Source: Desmodus rotundus
Lineage: Eukaryota > Chordata > Mammalia > Chiroptera > Phyllostomidae
DNA: 64,000 nucleotides
NCBI RefSeq assembly: GCF_022682495.2
Contig: NC_071389.1
Span: 179,366,056 to 179,430,055 of the forward strand
Reading direction: 5' to 3'
Below, piece after piece: positions 33,817 through 45,669 of the stretch. The notes under the pieces were generated by a model, which saw only the letters and a list, made by a program, of their open reading frames with translations, searched no databases and was not told where the DNA came from. Every line of letters starts with the position of its first letter. Position 1 is the stretch's first letter. Both the position numbers and the translations under genes were made by a program.

Positions 33817-33867
33817 CTTTGTGGGTAACATTGACTCCTAAGAATCAGGAGATCTCCCTGCTGGAGC

Positions 33868-33877
33868 ATATATATTA
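33868..33877 (-). promoter_or_regulatory. TATA-like box of A2ML1
   Basis: On the minus strand the stretch reads TTAATATATAT, about 50 bp upstream of the preferred ATG. A start of transcription about 30 bp downstream would leave a very short 5' UTR. An inverted CCAAT box (CCAAT on the plus strand) lies at 33918-33922. The placement is inference from sequence alone; no CpG island is present. Confidence 0.45.
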
Positions 33878-34456
33878 AGTCCAGAGCCAGGGTGTGGAGC
33901 TACCACCGAAGCTCCTGCCAATCACCTACAGGGGGCCTCAGGCTAAGGCGGTGGACAAGGGTACAGCTACATTTCACTTCCTTAAATTAACTTCTCCCTG
34001 AAACATTCATACTGGCTCAACTAGCCCATGTTTTGGGGAAAAGCCAGGACTGAGTATTCAGTGGTGACATTCACAGAACAAATTTTTGGACTCCACCCTT
34101 TTTTTCTGGTTTCATTCCAAATTCTCTTACCCATTTGATCATTTCACCTCTTTTTATTATTCTATTAAGACGTATGTGGGGTCACAAGTATGGGAGTAGT
34201 ATCAATAGAAAAACAGAATACTTCTATCTAATTGGGAACTTTTTAAAATTAACACTACTCCATGCTGTGACTGGAAGTAGGGATATGTCACTCCTTGAGA
34301 AACCAAATGGACAACCTCTCTGAAGGTAATTTCACAATGCAGATCAAACGCTTTGCAGGTTTCCCGATTTGTTGACGTAGCAACTCCTATGGAAATGTTT
34401 CTTGATGGGGAAAGAGCGTCACATATGCAAAATAAATATTCACACTGAGTTTCTTT

Positions 34457-34527
34457 TTTTTTTTTTACTTTTTTTTTTATCGTTGTTCAAGTACAGTTTT
34501 CTGCCTTTTCCCTCCACCCCTCCCCAC
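34457..34527 (-). mobile_element. 71-bp L1 3' end with perfect 16-bp target duplication
   Basis: A T-rich start (poly(A) tail in reverse), then 'atcgttgttcaagtacag' and C-rich sequence: the last bases of an L1 3' UTR. The 16-base repeat CACACTGAGTTTCTTT flanks it exactly at 34441-34456 and 34528-34543. Confidence 0.88.
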
Positions 34528-34960
34528 CACACTGAGTTTCTTTATAGTGCTGGTTATAAGGGCAAGACTTGAAAGCCACCTAGAATATAAATTCGTGAGA
34601 ATACTTTCTTGACCAATGACCAACCCAAATAAAACCAACAGAAGCAAAAAAGAGTTTTTGGTAATTGGGGTGGATAAGATATGAAGAAACAAATGAAGGA
34701 AACTGAGAAATTCCAAAGACTTTATGGCCTGAAATCAGAGATTTCATGCTGCCAGGAAGAAGCTAGGAAAACTCCTTGACAAGTGGAATGGGAAACAGAG
34801 ACACATAGTTAAAGGGCTGAGCAATTTACAGCCAGGTAATAAGACCGCAAGATCTTATCTTCCCTAACCACAAACACTTCGGAGCAAGTGGTTCACACAT
34901 TCCAGACCTTGCCAGGGGAAGACCCACCTTGCCTGGGTCGGTCTGCCTAGGGCCAGCCTG

Positions 34961-35900
34961 TAGTGTGTGGGTTCTTGACTTCATGCAGGAAAGATTTCAC
35001 AATACGAGTCCAGGAAATTCTGAGCGTACATTTATTAAAGCTGGGGAACAGTGAAACAAAGGAGAGATTAGGATAGAACAAGCAACAGGAGAGGGATGAG
35101 GCGGGGCTCCTTTGGCTCTCGAGAAATATTATGAGAAAGAAGTGAGACAAGGTGGAGCCGATGTCAGCTCATGAGAGAGTTAGAGAAAAGGGGGCCTTGG
35201 GGACAGGTTCAGGGGCTCAGCCCAGGACAAGCTGCCATTGCTCTTTGCTGCCCTGGTTGCAAGTGTCGTGTGGTCCCTCAGGAGTGAGGAGATTTGTGCC
35301 TGTGGGGGAAGAAGAGGAAAGGAAGGGTGTGGGCGTGCTCACCAGAGGGAAGGCACAAACTGGGTCTTTCATTACCTACCTGGTTTTGCTGATTTTCTGG
35401 GCCTGGAGCTGAAATACAACTGAGGCCTAGATGTTATCTCTAGGGATGAAAGGTCAAGGGGTCTAAATCATATGACCCCTGGTGATATGCCAGGGGAGGA
35501 AAGGTCACCCTGTGGGGAGCCCCAGTGCCAGTTTTGCCTCTTACTAGGCACCCGGGGCTTCCTGCCCTGGTGACCTTCTGTATCTGTCTGTAAATTGCTC
35601 GGATAATTTGTTCAGCTATCTGTCTCAGTGTCCCCATTCCATTGCCAATGAAGTTTCCTAGCTTCTTACTATCCTGCCTTCCTTCTGTACATAGGAGTTC
35701 CTTCAAGTTTGGGGGAAAGGCGGCAGCTGTGAGTCCTCAATCCATATTTTTCCAGCTTTATGATCCCAGTAGACAAAATTTTTGTATCTATGTTACAGAC
35801 ATTTCTAATGAAAGATTTTGTTCCTCCTCTCACATGCTCACCTCTGAATCAATCATTCGACTCAGAACACTATGAGAGGGAGGCCCTGGGTCATCCTTAT
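34961..35900 (-). mobile_element. Probable solo LTR of an endogenous retrovirus
   Basis: On the minus strand an AATAAA at 35031-35036 is followed by an R-U5-like stretch ending ...CACACACTACA at 34961, as expected for the 3' end of a retroviral LTR. The upstream border near 35900 is a guess. No gag, pol or env sequence lies beside it. A related sequence occurs at 48885-49165. Confidence 0.5.
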
Positions 35901-36679
35901 CAGAGGCCAGGGTGATAGAGCACTTTGATGGGCAACTCCATAGAGCCACGTGAAGTTGGAGGGTTCTCTAGAGAAAGCAACCCACTACTACAGGAAGTGG
36001 TTGGCGTAAAGATGATGAGAAAATGAAACATTAAGTCTCTCACAATGTCCAATAATTTGAATTTGGTTGAATAATTTGCCACATGAATATAAAGCAATAA
36101 CATGTAGCTATTAAAAATAATGGTTTCATGACAAGGCAGATTGTTTGCAATCCTAAGTGGCTGGTTGGCGGGGAGGGGAAATATGACACAAAATATGTAT
36201 GAAGTCCACTTCTACTTAGGGTGTTGGAAACTTGAGCACTGTTCCCCTCGACAATGAGGAAAAGCCAGACAAACTGCAAAATCACAACTCACTTTGAACC
36301 GAAATGTTGAATCTAAAAGCTCAGCTGACATTGCAGGTCAACCAAGTAGCCTGAAATCCAAGAAGGCACAGTTCCTCCAGCACAGAGACTGGATGTGTGG
36401 ACTGCTTATCTATGCCAGAGCCTGGGAGGTCTTTACAGAAGCAAGTAAGAACACAGCTACAACTTCAATGAAGTACGAAAGGCCTAATGTGGGTCAGAGA
36501 AACTACAAAGAATCTTCCCTTGCCACGAAAGCAACAGAAGCTGGTTCTTACCGACAAGCTCTTTTCCGTGACCTTTACCAGATACGCACGAGAAAGACTG
36601 GGTGCAGGATGAGTCTGAAAACAGGCTTCCTCAGTAGTGCAGGCACAGAGGGCAGTATTACCTGTTACTGTAGGAAAAG
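35901..36679. other. Intergenic, no clear feature
   Basis: An open frame begins at 36294 on the plus strand, but its second half lies in L1 3' UTR sequence and a poly(A) run. No gene is called. Confidence 0.4.
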
Positions 36680-37185
36680 CCCTAAGAATGAGGAAGTCTT
36701 ATTTGTGACAACATGGATGGAACTTGAAGGCATTATGCTGAGTGAAATCAGTCTGACAGAGAAAGACAAATACTGCGTGATCTCACTTATATACAATCTT
36801 CAAAAAAAAAAAAAAAAAAAAAAGACCAGACTTGAGATTACCAGAGGTGACGGGTAGTAGAGAAAAATAGTCAACAGATACAAACTTGCTGTTATAAAAT
36901 AAATAGGTACTAGGGATATAATGTATAACATGATGACTATAGTTAATATTGATGTATTATGATGTGTAGAAAAGTTATTAAGAGAGTAAATCCTAAGAGT
37001 TCTCACCACAAGGAGAAAAAATTTCTTCTTTCTCTTCTTTTAATTGTACCTTTATGAGATGATGGATGTCAGCTAAACCTATTTTGGTAATCATTTCACA
37101 TTATATGTAAATCAAATCATCATGCTGGACACCTCATACTTACACAGTCATGTACGTCAATTGTTTCTTAATAAAACTGAAAAAA
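36680..37185 (+). repeat. L1 3' UTR (old mammalian L1M type)
   Basis: Typical phrases: 'gacaacatggatggaactt', 'gcattatgctgagtgaaat', 'gacagagaaagacaaatact' and 'atctcacttatata', then an A23-like run and an end in 'cttaataaaactgaaaaaaaaa'. Confidence 0.85.
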
Positions 37186-37189
37186 AAAA

Positions 37190-37725
37190 TAGAACAGAGT
37201 ATTGAAGACCTACAGAAGAATATCAAATGGTTTAACAGGTATGTTACTGGAATCCTAGAAGGAAAAGAGAGCAAACAGAATAAGTGTTTGAAGACATAGC
37301 AGATGAGAAGTTTCCAAAGACAATGAGAGACCTCAAAAACAGATCCAAGAATCACAGAGAATTCCAAGCAAGATAAACACCAAAATCACATCGTATTCAA
37401 ACTGCTGAAAATCAGAGATGAAGAGGAAGTCTTAAAGGTGGCCAGAAAAAAAAAGACACCTTATATAGATATATAGAGAAAAACAAAGATAAGAATTATA
37501 GCAAACTTCTCCAATGTTAGGCATAAAACAATGGATTGCCATTTTTAAAATAGTAAAAGAAAATAAAGGAAAACCTAACATTCTGTACCCAATGAAAACA
37601 TCTTTCAACAATGAAGGGGGAAAAGACTTTTTCAGCCACACAAAAGCTGAGAGAGTTTATTACTAGCAGATCTGTGCTTCCAACAATATTAAAGGGAGTC
37701 CTTAAAGCAGAAGATATAAGACCTG
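37190..37725 (+). repeat. L1/HAL1 ORF1 remnant
   Basis: Reads as decayed L1-type ORF1 and downstream sequence: 'gaatcctagaaggaaaaga', 'gacctcaaaaacagatcca', 'aaaatcacatcgtattcaaac' and 'ttctgtacccaatgaaaac'. Many stops; not functional. Confidence 0.65.
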
Positions 37726-37740
37726 GTTTCACAAACACGG

Positions 37741-38300
37741 GCTGCAGGGCAAAGCCATCCTGCCATAGCTTTTGTATGAACAGATTTATCGGAGCACAGT
37801 AACACTCGTTTACTTTTGTGCTACCATGCTAGACTTCAGGAGTCATAAATGAAGATCTATGGAAATGCCATCAAATAAAATAAATATAAAAGATATTTAA
37901 ATCAATTTTGATCACTTTAAAAGATAAATGACTGCCTAAAGCAAAACATAGTTCATTCTGAGTTATAATGTAGGGGTGAGGCATTTTTTACGTGTCAAGG
38001 CAAAGGGAATTAAAAATAAAAAAATTCTGTGGAACATTAGCCTAATTCCTTTGGCACATTTTCCTTCTCTCTTATTTTGAATTTTCTGACGCTGAATTTT
38101 CCCCCCTCTTCCCTTTTTTACTTATTCAGGGCCCACCACTACACATGACTACTGCTCTCAGCTTTTCTACAATCCCAGTAGAGATACCTCCAGCCATGAA
38201 TCTTCTTTTACCCTGGCCCGCTGATGCCATCAGACAAGATTTGTTAACTTTGGGATTCTATCGAACATTTTCCAATCTTGTAGCTTAAAGAGAAAAGCCA
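37741..38300. other. Intergenic, no firm call
   Basis: The part 37725-37830 ('gggctgcagggcaaagcc ... atcggagcacagtaacactcg') looks like an old interspersed repeat that I cannot name. The remainder shows nothing. Confidence 0.35.
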
Positions 38301-38307
38301 GAATGGA

Positions 38308-38532
38308 GCCCTGGCTAGTGTGACTCAGGGGATTGAGAGCCTGCCCGCAAACCAGAAGGTTGCCAGTTCAATTCCCAGTCAGGGCATATGCCTGGGTTGT
38401 GGGTCAGGGCTCCAGTTGGGGGCATGTGAGAGGCAACTGATCAATGTATCTCTCATACATTGATGTTTCTCTCCAATTCCTTCTCTCCCTTCTCCTCTCT
38501 CTAAAACTAAATAAATAAAATCTTTTTTTAAT
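38308..38532 (+). mobile_element. VES SINE
   Basis: Plus-oriented: head gccctggctagtgtgactca, B box 'agttcaattcccagtcaggg', tail AAATAAATAAAATC. Short flanking repeat AATGGAG. Confidence 0.92.
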
Positions 38533-39109
38533 TTTTTTTTAAAAATGGAGACAGGTATGGTTCCAGCTATAGAGGCTACTTGTACAACCAGTAATATATG
38601 GTCATACAATGAAACAATAGTAATGCATGAGTTAGGGAGGGGTGTTAATTTACATTAAATGTATTTTGCTTGGATTTCTAGGAAGTCAACTTTACTGCTA
38701 AGGGATATTTAAAATAGCTATTTATTGCCCTGGCAACCAGAAGACACCATTCTTACAGAAGAGAGATAATGGTGCAAAGAATCTGTACAGTGAATGCCAT
38801 TTATTTGCTGTGTGACCCATGGCAAGTTACTAACCTGTCTGTGCTTCAGTAAATTTTACATTATGTACTTTTTACCACAATTAAAAATTAAAATAATGAT
38901 AACAATAAAGAAAGATCTTGAGGGTGGTAAAAATAGTACAAAGTAAATTAGTTCTAATATCTCTTAAATTAAAAAAAGCTTGCAAATTTCATTAAAAAGA
39001 AAAAGATTTCTGGACAGATGTTTGCTTCTGTTAGGGCGCACTGAGGGCTCCACGTGACCGCAGAAGGCACAAAAAGGCACAGCGAAGCAGACAGGAAAAC
39101 CCTTGACAG

Positions 39110-39420
39110 ACATCTTCCTCATGCCTGTGCTTTTGTCCATGCCATCCTTTCCCTTTGCCTGGGTTGCCTTTTCCCCTTTTCTACCTGGAGAATTTCTCAT
39201 TGTCCTTCCAGATTCAGCCAGTATCTCCATGAAGGCATTTCCACCCTACCTCATATTCTCCACTGCTCCAGATAAAACTAATTCCTCTTTCTTCTGTGCC
39301 TGAACTTCGGGGCCTAATGAATGTGACCCAGCATTAGCCTTCTTGCCTTGCACTCTTTACTTGCATTCCTGTTTTCCCCACCTATACTGTAAACCCTTTG
39401 GAGTGACAAACAAAGCTCAC
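39110..39420 (+). repeat. L2 LINE 3' fragment
   Basis: L2-like phrases such as 'gcctgggttgccttttccc', 'gcatttccaccctacctca' and 'actgtaaaccctttggag'. Old and broken. Confidence 0.55.
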
Positions 39421-39689
39421 CCATCTTCTCCTAGCCTACGTGTTCAGTGTGAATGCACAGATGAGGACCCAAGGGCAAAGATGACCCCACATCCCACCCA
39501 TCTCTTCATTCCTGCAAAAAATTAATTCCCTCTAGCCCTGATCTCCTAATCTCTTTCAAATTTCTTCTCTGTTTGGGATTCTTGTTTGGTATGATTTCAT
39601 AATTAGTGGCACCATTAATTATTTTTTCCTACAGCAAAATTCTCACACCGTGGGAAGAAAAATCCATCGTTTGTCTCAATTGACTTATT

Positions 39690-39860
39690 AAGAAGGAAGA
39701 TATGACAAAACGCTTGTTGAAGCGCATTTTGCTGAGCCCCTGTCCCAGAGTTTCTGATGCCTTGGTCTGTGGTGCAGCCTGCGAGTGCATTTGGAACGAG
39801 TTCTCTGGTGATGTTGACGCTGCTGGTCCAGGGACCACACTTAGAGAACTGCTGCTGTAA
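39690..39860 (+). mobile_element. MER5A-like hAT element
   Basis: Contains 'gtcccagagtttctgatgc', 'gaacgagttctctggtgatg' and 'gggaccacacttagagaac', in the order of MER5A. Confidence 0.75.
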
Positions 39861-41015
39861 GGCTGGAGCTGAGAGCACTGAATGAGGAAGCCTTCCTGGA
39901 GGTTAGAGCAAGGCTCTGATGAGAAAGCTGCGGAATGTCAACCTCTCTTCTACATTTCCCTTTCCAGTGTCCAACAGAAAAAGGCCATGAAACTCTCTTC
40001 ATCCTCTGTCTTTTGCCATCTGTTCCTCCCAGGACTTCTTTGAGCTTATTGTTAGCAATTTTAATTTGGTATTCTGCTACCAGGAGTAAAATGAAAATAC
40101 TAACCATATGGGGTAGAAGAAATAAGACGCCAACAATAATGAGCTCTCTGTGGAATGAATCCAGATGAACTCTCCCTTGAAGGGAAAGGAGAGTTGCTCA
40201 GAAAATATGAGAGGCTGCCTCTGTGTTTTATCATCCATAATTTTCTTTAAAATATATCCATAGAAGCAGTTATGCATAAGTAAAAGAGCGAATGTTAAAT
40301 TTAATCTCCAGCCTGAAGTAGTTAGTTAGCAAAGGCCCGGAATATAAGATGCACATCTACATTCATTTGGAAACCTCTCCAGTGTGCATAGACTATGTAA
40401 GTTCTGAGGGCAGGGACTCTTTTGCTAATTATTTTATCTCCACATTTAATAACCAACGCTTAGAAAACTTTCAGTCAATCAGTCAGTACTGGTGAGATCA
40501 TGATCTCTTCCATAAATATCACCTCAGAGCCTTGGTTGGAATACCCTAGAAAACTCATTTTTACAGTTTAAAATTATCCCTCCACGCCTCCCTCATTCCC
40601 GCAACAAACACAGGCGCGCACGATCCGAAGTCCTGGTTAGGCGTGGAACACTTCGAGGTTGCCTCTGGAGGCTCAGGCGGATGGAGACACAGGGAAAACC
40701 AGTACATCTGACTGAGATTTTAGTCTGCATCAGATTCTCCAGTAAGTCACTTTATTACAAACACATTCATAGTCTACCGAAAGTATATGCGAAAACGAAT
40801 ACCAATCTAGAGAAACCTAAAACCCAGAATGCTGAGATGTCCTGAACTGTATTCCATTTTCTTCATTATTTATAACTACTTATCTTTACATCCCTGCTTC
40901 TATCCTATCCTCACTCCTTCCTCTTCTGTCCACCCTTCCCTGAGGGGTCCATGTGGCATAGGTGTCAGGTAGCATTTAACTGCTGAAGGGGCTCACATGC
41001 CTAGAAAGTTCAAAC
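39861..41015. other. Intergenic, mostly unassigned
   Basis: A possible L2 tail at 40385-40475 ('ttctgagggcagggactc'). Otherwise no feature recognised. Confidence 0.4.
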
Positions 41016-41019
41016 GACA

Positions 41020-41610
41020 AACTATCTAAAAAAGAAATAAACCTATTTATAATAACATCAAAACTAATAAAATACTTAAGAATTAATTTAACTAAGAAGG
41101 TGAAAGATCTGTACACTGAAAACTATAAGACATTAATGAAAAAAATTGCAAAGGCATAAATGAATGGAAAGCTATCTCATGTTCATGGATCAGAAGAATT
41201 AATATTGTCAAAATGCCCATACTATCCAAAGTGATATATAGACTCAATGCAATCCTTATCGAAAATCCAATGGCATTTTTCACAGAAATAGAAAAAAAAA
41301 ATCCTAAAATTCACGTGGAACTACAAAAGACCCCGAATAGCCAAAGTAATCTGGAGATAGAATAACAAAGTTGGGGTCATAACACCTCATGATTTCAAGC
41401 TACAAAGCTATAGTAATCAAAACAGTATGGTGCTGGCATAAAAACACAGGCCGTGGGACGCCCAACGCACAAGCAGCGAAAGCAATGGTCTTACCACCCA
41501 CACAAAATGATAACTATGTGAGGTGATGGATGTGTTTCTTCACGTTGCTGTAGTAATCATCTTTATAAGATATACATATTTCAATTCATTATACTCAATA
41601 AAGCTGGGGG
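41020..41610 (+). repeat. L1 fragment: ORF2 end joined to 3' UTR
   Basis: 41020-41470 keeps L1 ORF2 text ('cttaagaattaatttaac', 'gacattaatgaaaaaaattg', 'tgcccatactatccaaag', 'caatggcatttttcacag'). From about 41490 it switches to an L1 3' UTR ending 'tactcaataaagctgg', so an internal part is deleted. Confidence 0.8.
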
Positions 41611-42530
41611 AGGGGAAACTTCAAATATGCTTCATTAGTTAATATTTACATTTAGTCCAAAACTTTCCCATCAGTTACATTTCCTGATCTAATAGCTGTT
41701 TTGAGTTAGAATCAGGAAATCTCTCTCTGTTTACTCTCAATATGGCTCAAACTGCTTTTGAAAATAAATATGAATACTCCCTGAGCTCCCCATGAGTGTG
41801 GTTTCCCCATAATGCTGCCGTACAATAGAAACAGGATGGAAGCTTGATTTGGCAAGTTTTGTCTCTACCTTGTCCCATCAGTCTGTTTCTGCTTTCTGAT
41901 AAGCGGAATCACTCAGCTCCAATGATACCAACTCCTCTGTAGGAGGCTAACTGCTGACTCACAGGAAGTTGTTTTGTCAGTCAAATTGGCCCACCAATGA
42001 TTTTTATCTCTTCTGATCCATTTAAAACCTATTTAATGTAGTTACCAGCCTAGTAATCTGCCTGGAATTTGGTGGGGAGAAATGTCCGGGATTTAATAAC
42101 CTCCAAAATTTAGGCTGCATAAAAACTATTCCTGGAATATCATGTGGCACATACAGATAAAATAGCCATGTTAATGGTGATTCTGTAAAGAGTTAGCTCA
42201 CTTAGTTTTGTTCTGGGTATCAGATCATTGTTTGAGGGCTTTACCCTAAATAGGCATCATAATTTCTAACGTGGAAGGGCTCTTGTATGTGGACCTTAAC
42301 TGTAAACCATAAAAGTATAGCTGGAGGAAGAATTATATCAATTATATATTATTTATATCTTATTATATTATAATAGCTTATTATCTTATGCCACATATAA
42401 TCTTAGGCATAAGTATGTATGTATGTAATGTATAATAGTTATTCAGAAGTCCTCATATAAATTTCCCATTTATCCACACCAAAAAGTTAGTGATGATAAG
42501 CACTCATCACTAAAAATAAAGAAAAAAATT
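41611..42530. other. Intergenic, AT-rich, nothing recognised
   Basis: A TA-rich low-complexity run at about 42330-42440. No gene or firm repeat. Confidence 0.4.
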
Positions 42531-42534
42531 TGAC

Positions 42535-43800
42535 AAAAGAAATATGGCCTAAATGAAAGAACAAATCAAAATTCCAGAAAGAGAACTAAGTGGCAAGGAG
42601 ATAGCCAACCTATCAGATGCAAAGTTCAAACACTGGTAATCAGGATGCTCACATAATTGGTTGAATTTGGTCACAAATTAGATGAAAAAATGAAGGCTAT
42701 GCTAAGAGAAACAAAGGAAAATGTACAGGGCACCAATAGTGATGGGAAGGAAACCGGAGCTCAAATCAACGGTGTGGGCCAGAAGGAAAAAAGAAACATC
42801 CAACCAGAAAAGAATGAAGAAACAAGAATTCAAAAAAATGAGGAGAGGCTTAGGAACCTCCAGGACATCTTGAAACATTCCAACATCCGAATTATAGGGG
42901 TACCAGAAGGAGAAAAGGAAGAGCAAAAAATTGAAAACTTATTTGAACAAATGATGAAAGAAAACCTCCCCAATCTGGCCAAAGAACTAGAAATGCAAGT
43001 CCAGGAAGCTCAGGATCCCAAAGAAGTTGGACCTGAAGAGGAACACACCAAGACATATCATAATTAAATTGCCAAAGATTAAAGATATGAAGTGACTCTT
43101 AAAAACAGCAAGAAAAAAGAAGAGAGTTACTTACAAAGGACTTCCCATAAGACTATCAGCTGATTTCTCAAAAGAAACCTTATATGCAAGAAGGGGCTGA
43201 AAAGAAGTATTCAAAGTCATAAAAGGCAAGGACTTACTTCCAAGATTACTCCATCCAGCAAAGCTATCATTTAGAATGGGAGGGGCAGATAAAGTGCTTC
43301 CCAGATAAGATCAAGTTAAAGGAGTTCATCATCACCAAGCCCTTTTATATGAAACACTAAAGGGAATTTTCTAAGAAAAAGAAGATGACCAAAACTATGA
43401 ACAGTAAAATGACAACAAACTCACAACTATCAACAACTGATCCTAAAAAATCAAAAGCAAAAACAAACTGAGCAAACAACTAGAACAGGAACAGAATCAC
43501 AGAAGTGGAGATCACATAGAGGGTTATCAGTAGGGAGGAAGTGAGGGAAGAATGGGGGAAAAGATAAGGGAGTAAGAAGCATAAATGGTAGGTACAAAAT
43601 AGACAGGGGGAGGTTAAGAATAGTATGGGAAATGGAGAAGCCAAAGAACTTATATGTACGACCCATGGACATGAACTAAGGGCTGGGGTGGGGGGCGGAT
43701 GCTGGAGGGAATGGGGGTACCAAGTGAATGGGGATAAAGGGGAGAAAATAAGAATGGCATAACTTTAATAGCATAATCAATAATATATGCTTTAAACAAT
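42535..43800 (+). mobile_element. HAL1-like (half-L1) element, copy 1
   Basis: An L1-type ORF1 that runs straight into a 3' region with no ORF2. A 136-codon open stretch at 42657-43067 keeps the ORF1p signature (NIRIIGVPEGE, NLFEQMMKENLPN, MQVQEAQ), then 'cttatatgcaagaaggggctg' and an A-rich, G-rich 3' part. HAL1 elements of mammals, including bats, have this layout. Copy 2 at 56065 shares start and end. Confidence 0.75.
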
Positions 43801-44565
43801 TTTTAAAATATTTATTCTGGTATGTTTGGAGTTCTTTTTTTTTTTTTTTTTTATAAATTCCAGTTTTCCTAATCCTTTTTAATGTATTTCATATTTTTCC
43901 CACACCATTCTACTCAAGGATGTTATTTTCTCATTTCTATATTATTACTACTTTTTTCACATACAGTCTTTGGTCTTTCATCCACTAACATTTTCTTTGA
44001 ATACTTTGCTCTCCTAAAAGCTACTTTACTTGGTAAGTTCCTAGGATATACCTTGGTACTATCCCCCAGGGAATGGTATTCTCAGCAAGCCAGCTTCCTG
44101 CTCTCCTCATACCAGAGGCCAGAAGAGAGGGGCCTGTTTCTGTCCCACTCCAGAACTGCTGAATTGAGGCTCTAGCTCTGGAGAGCAGGGGCTAATCAAA
44201 TCAAGTTATAATATTGGGGAAAAAGAAGGGAGGAACCAGCTGTAGCTAGGGCCACTCCCTGCTTGCCTCTGTGTTTCCTCCACCCTTCTCTCCTAATTAT
44301 AGGCTTCACTTTTCCTTTTTCAAATTCATTTGAGTGAAATGTACAATGTGTCAAAGTTCAAATATGAATGCATTAGGAAAATAAGGTTGCCACCCAACCA
44401 CACCCAAACCCAGACAGTAAATGAATCATTTAGTTTCCTAAGGCACACACACCAAAAAATCCCTAAAAGTTCACATTTAAAGAGGTAAAGGAGAATCATA
44501 GAGATGACATGTTCAGGTTATACTTAGAGAGAAGGACTTTTTTCAACATATAGTTATTGATCACT
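43801..44565. other. Intergenic, nothing firm
   Basis: A poly(T) run at about 43836-43852, then AT-rich unique-looking sequence. Confidence 0.4.
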
Positions 44566-44705
44566 GTTGTGGGCTGAATTGTGTCCCCTCAAAATCCTTA
44601 TGTTGAAGCCCTAACTTCCCATATCTCAGAATGTGGCAGTAATTGGAGACAGGGCCAGGCTACCCTACAATTTTGGCCTTGCCAGTTTCCACAAACATGT
44701 GAGCC
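44566..44705 (+). repeat. MLT1/MST-type MaLR LTR fragment
   Basis: The start 'tgttgtgggctgaattgtgtcccctcaaaa' and 'atgttgaagccctaacttcc' is the 5' end of a MaLR LTR; the rest is lost. Confidence 0.75.
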
Positions 44706-45459
44706 AATTATAACTCTTTATATATCTCTGTCCATGCATAATATTTATTGATATTGTATGTAACATCTACAGAATGTTGGACACAATAGGAAATAGGGAA
44801 TATATTTGAAGACCTTTTGTTTGACGTCAAGGAAAATATTTCATAACGTAAAATATTCACATATGCAAAGTCCAATGACAAACAAAGAATACTAAAGACA
44901 TGCCATGAGCAGCGTATGATTTTGTGCCTAATGTGTGCTACTGATGATAAGTATTACTGATTTAGAAGACAGATCTATGGGCTGGGCTAGATGTACAGAG
45001 AAAATTCAATGGAGTACTGCATGTAACGGAGGAGCTTCAACGAAACTTTATCCAGGTTTTCATTATATTTTTTAGTTTTACTTTTTAACTTTAAATTCTT
45101 TCCAATTAAAAAAAAAAAGTCTTCTTTGTGAAAGATGAGACCTTCCCTCTCAGTCCCGATCCTATCATTTCCTCCATGAGACACTCGCTTGTCCATATCA
45201 AACCACCCTTTCTGAACTTGATGGTACTATTGTGAGGTGAGTAAGTGGAAAAGTGGTGGGACAAATGGAAGTGCTTCCTATGAAGTACAAACTTCCTTCT
45301 GGAAAAGATTATAAGGGATCGATGGGAGAGAGCAACTAAAGGTTTCCTAGAAACTTGGCAATGCTGGACACATAGTAAGCATTCAGTACATTTTCACTAA
45401 CTGACTGCTTAAGAGAATAAGTAGGGTACCAACTCTTCACAGCAATACTAGATCATCTT

Positions 45460-45669
45460 TTTTTTTCTAAAGATTTTATTTATTTTATTTTTAGAGCTGA
45501 AACGAAGGGAGGAAGAAAGAGAGGAAAATACCGATGTGTGGTTGCCTCTCACATAGCCCCCACTGGGGACCTGGCCCCCAACCCAGGCATGTGCCCTGAC
45601 TGGGAATCAAACCAGCTACCTTTTGGTCCACAGCCTGTACTCAATCCACTGAGCTACACCAGCCAGGGA
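45460..45669 (-). mobile_element. VES SINE
   Basis: Minus-oriented with head at 45669 ('tccctggctggtgtagctc') and A-rich tail at the left. Target duplication AATACTAGATCATCTT (45444-45459) against AATACTAGATAATCTT (45670-45685), one mismatch. Confidence 0.92.

Noticed and set aside
34961..35900. Complete endogenous provirus
   Set aside because: Only LTR-like sequence is visible; I found no gag, pol or env reading frames between it and the related piece at 48.9 kb.
36294..36857. 187-codon open frame on the plus strand, the longest outside A2ML1
   Set aside because: Its second half is old L1 3' UTR text and ends in translated poly(A) (a run of Lys). No promoter, splice or family support.
42657..43067. 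136-residue coiled-coil-like protein frame
   Set aside because: It is ORF1 of the HAL1-like element, not a cellular gene; the downstream part has stops.
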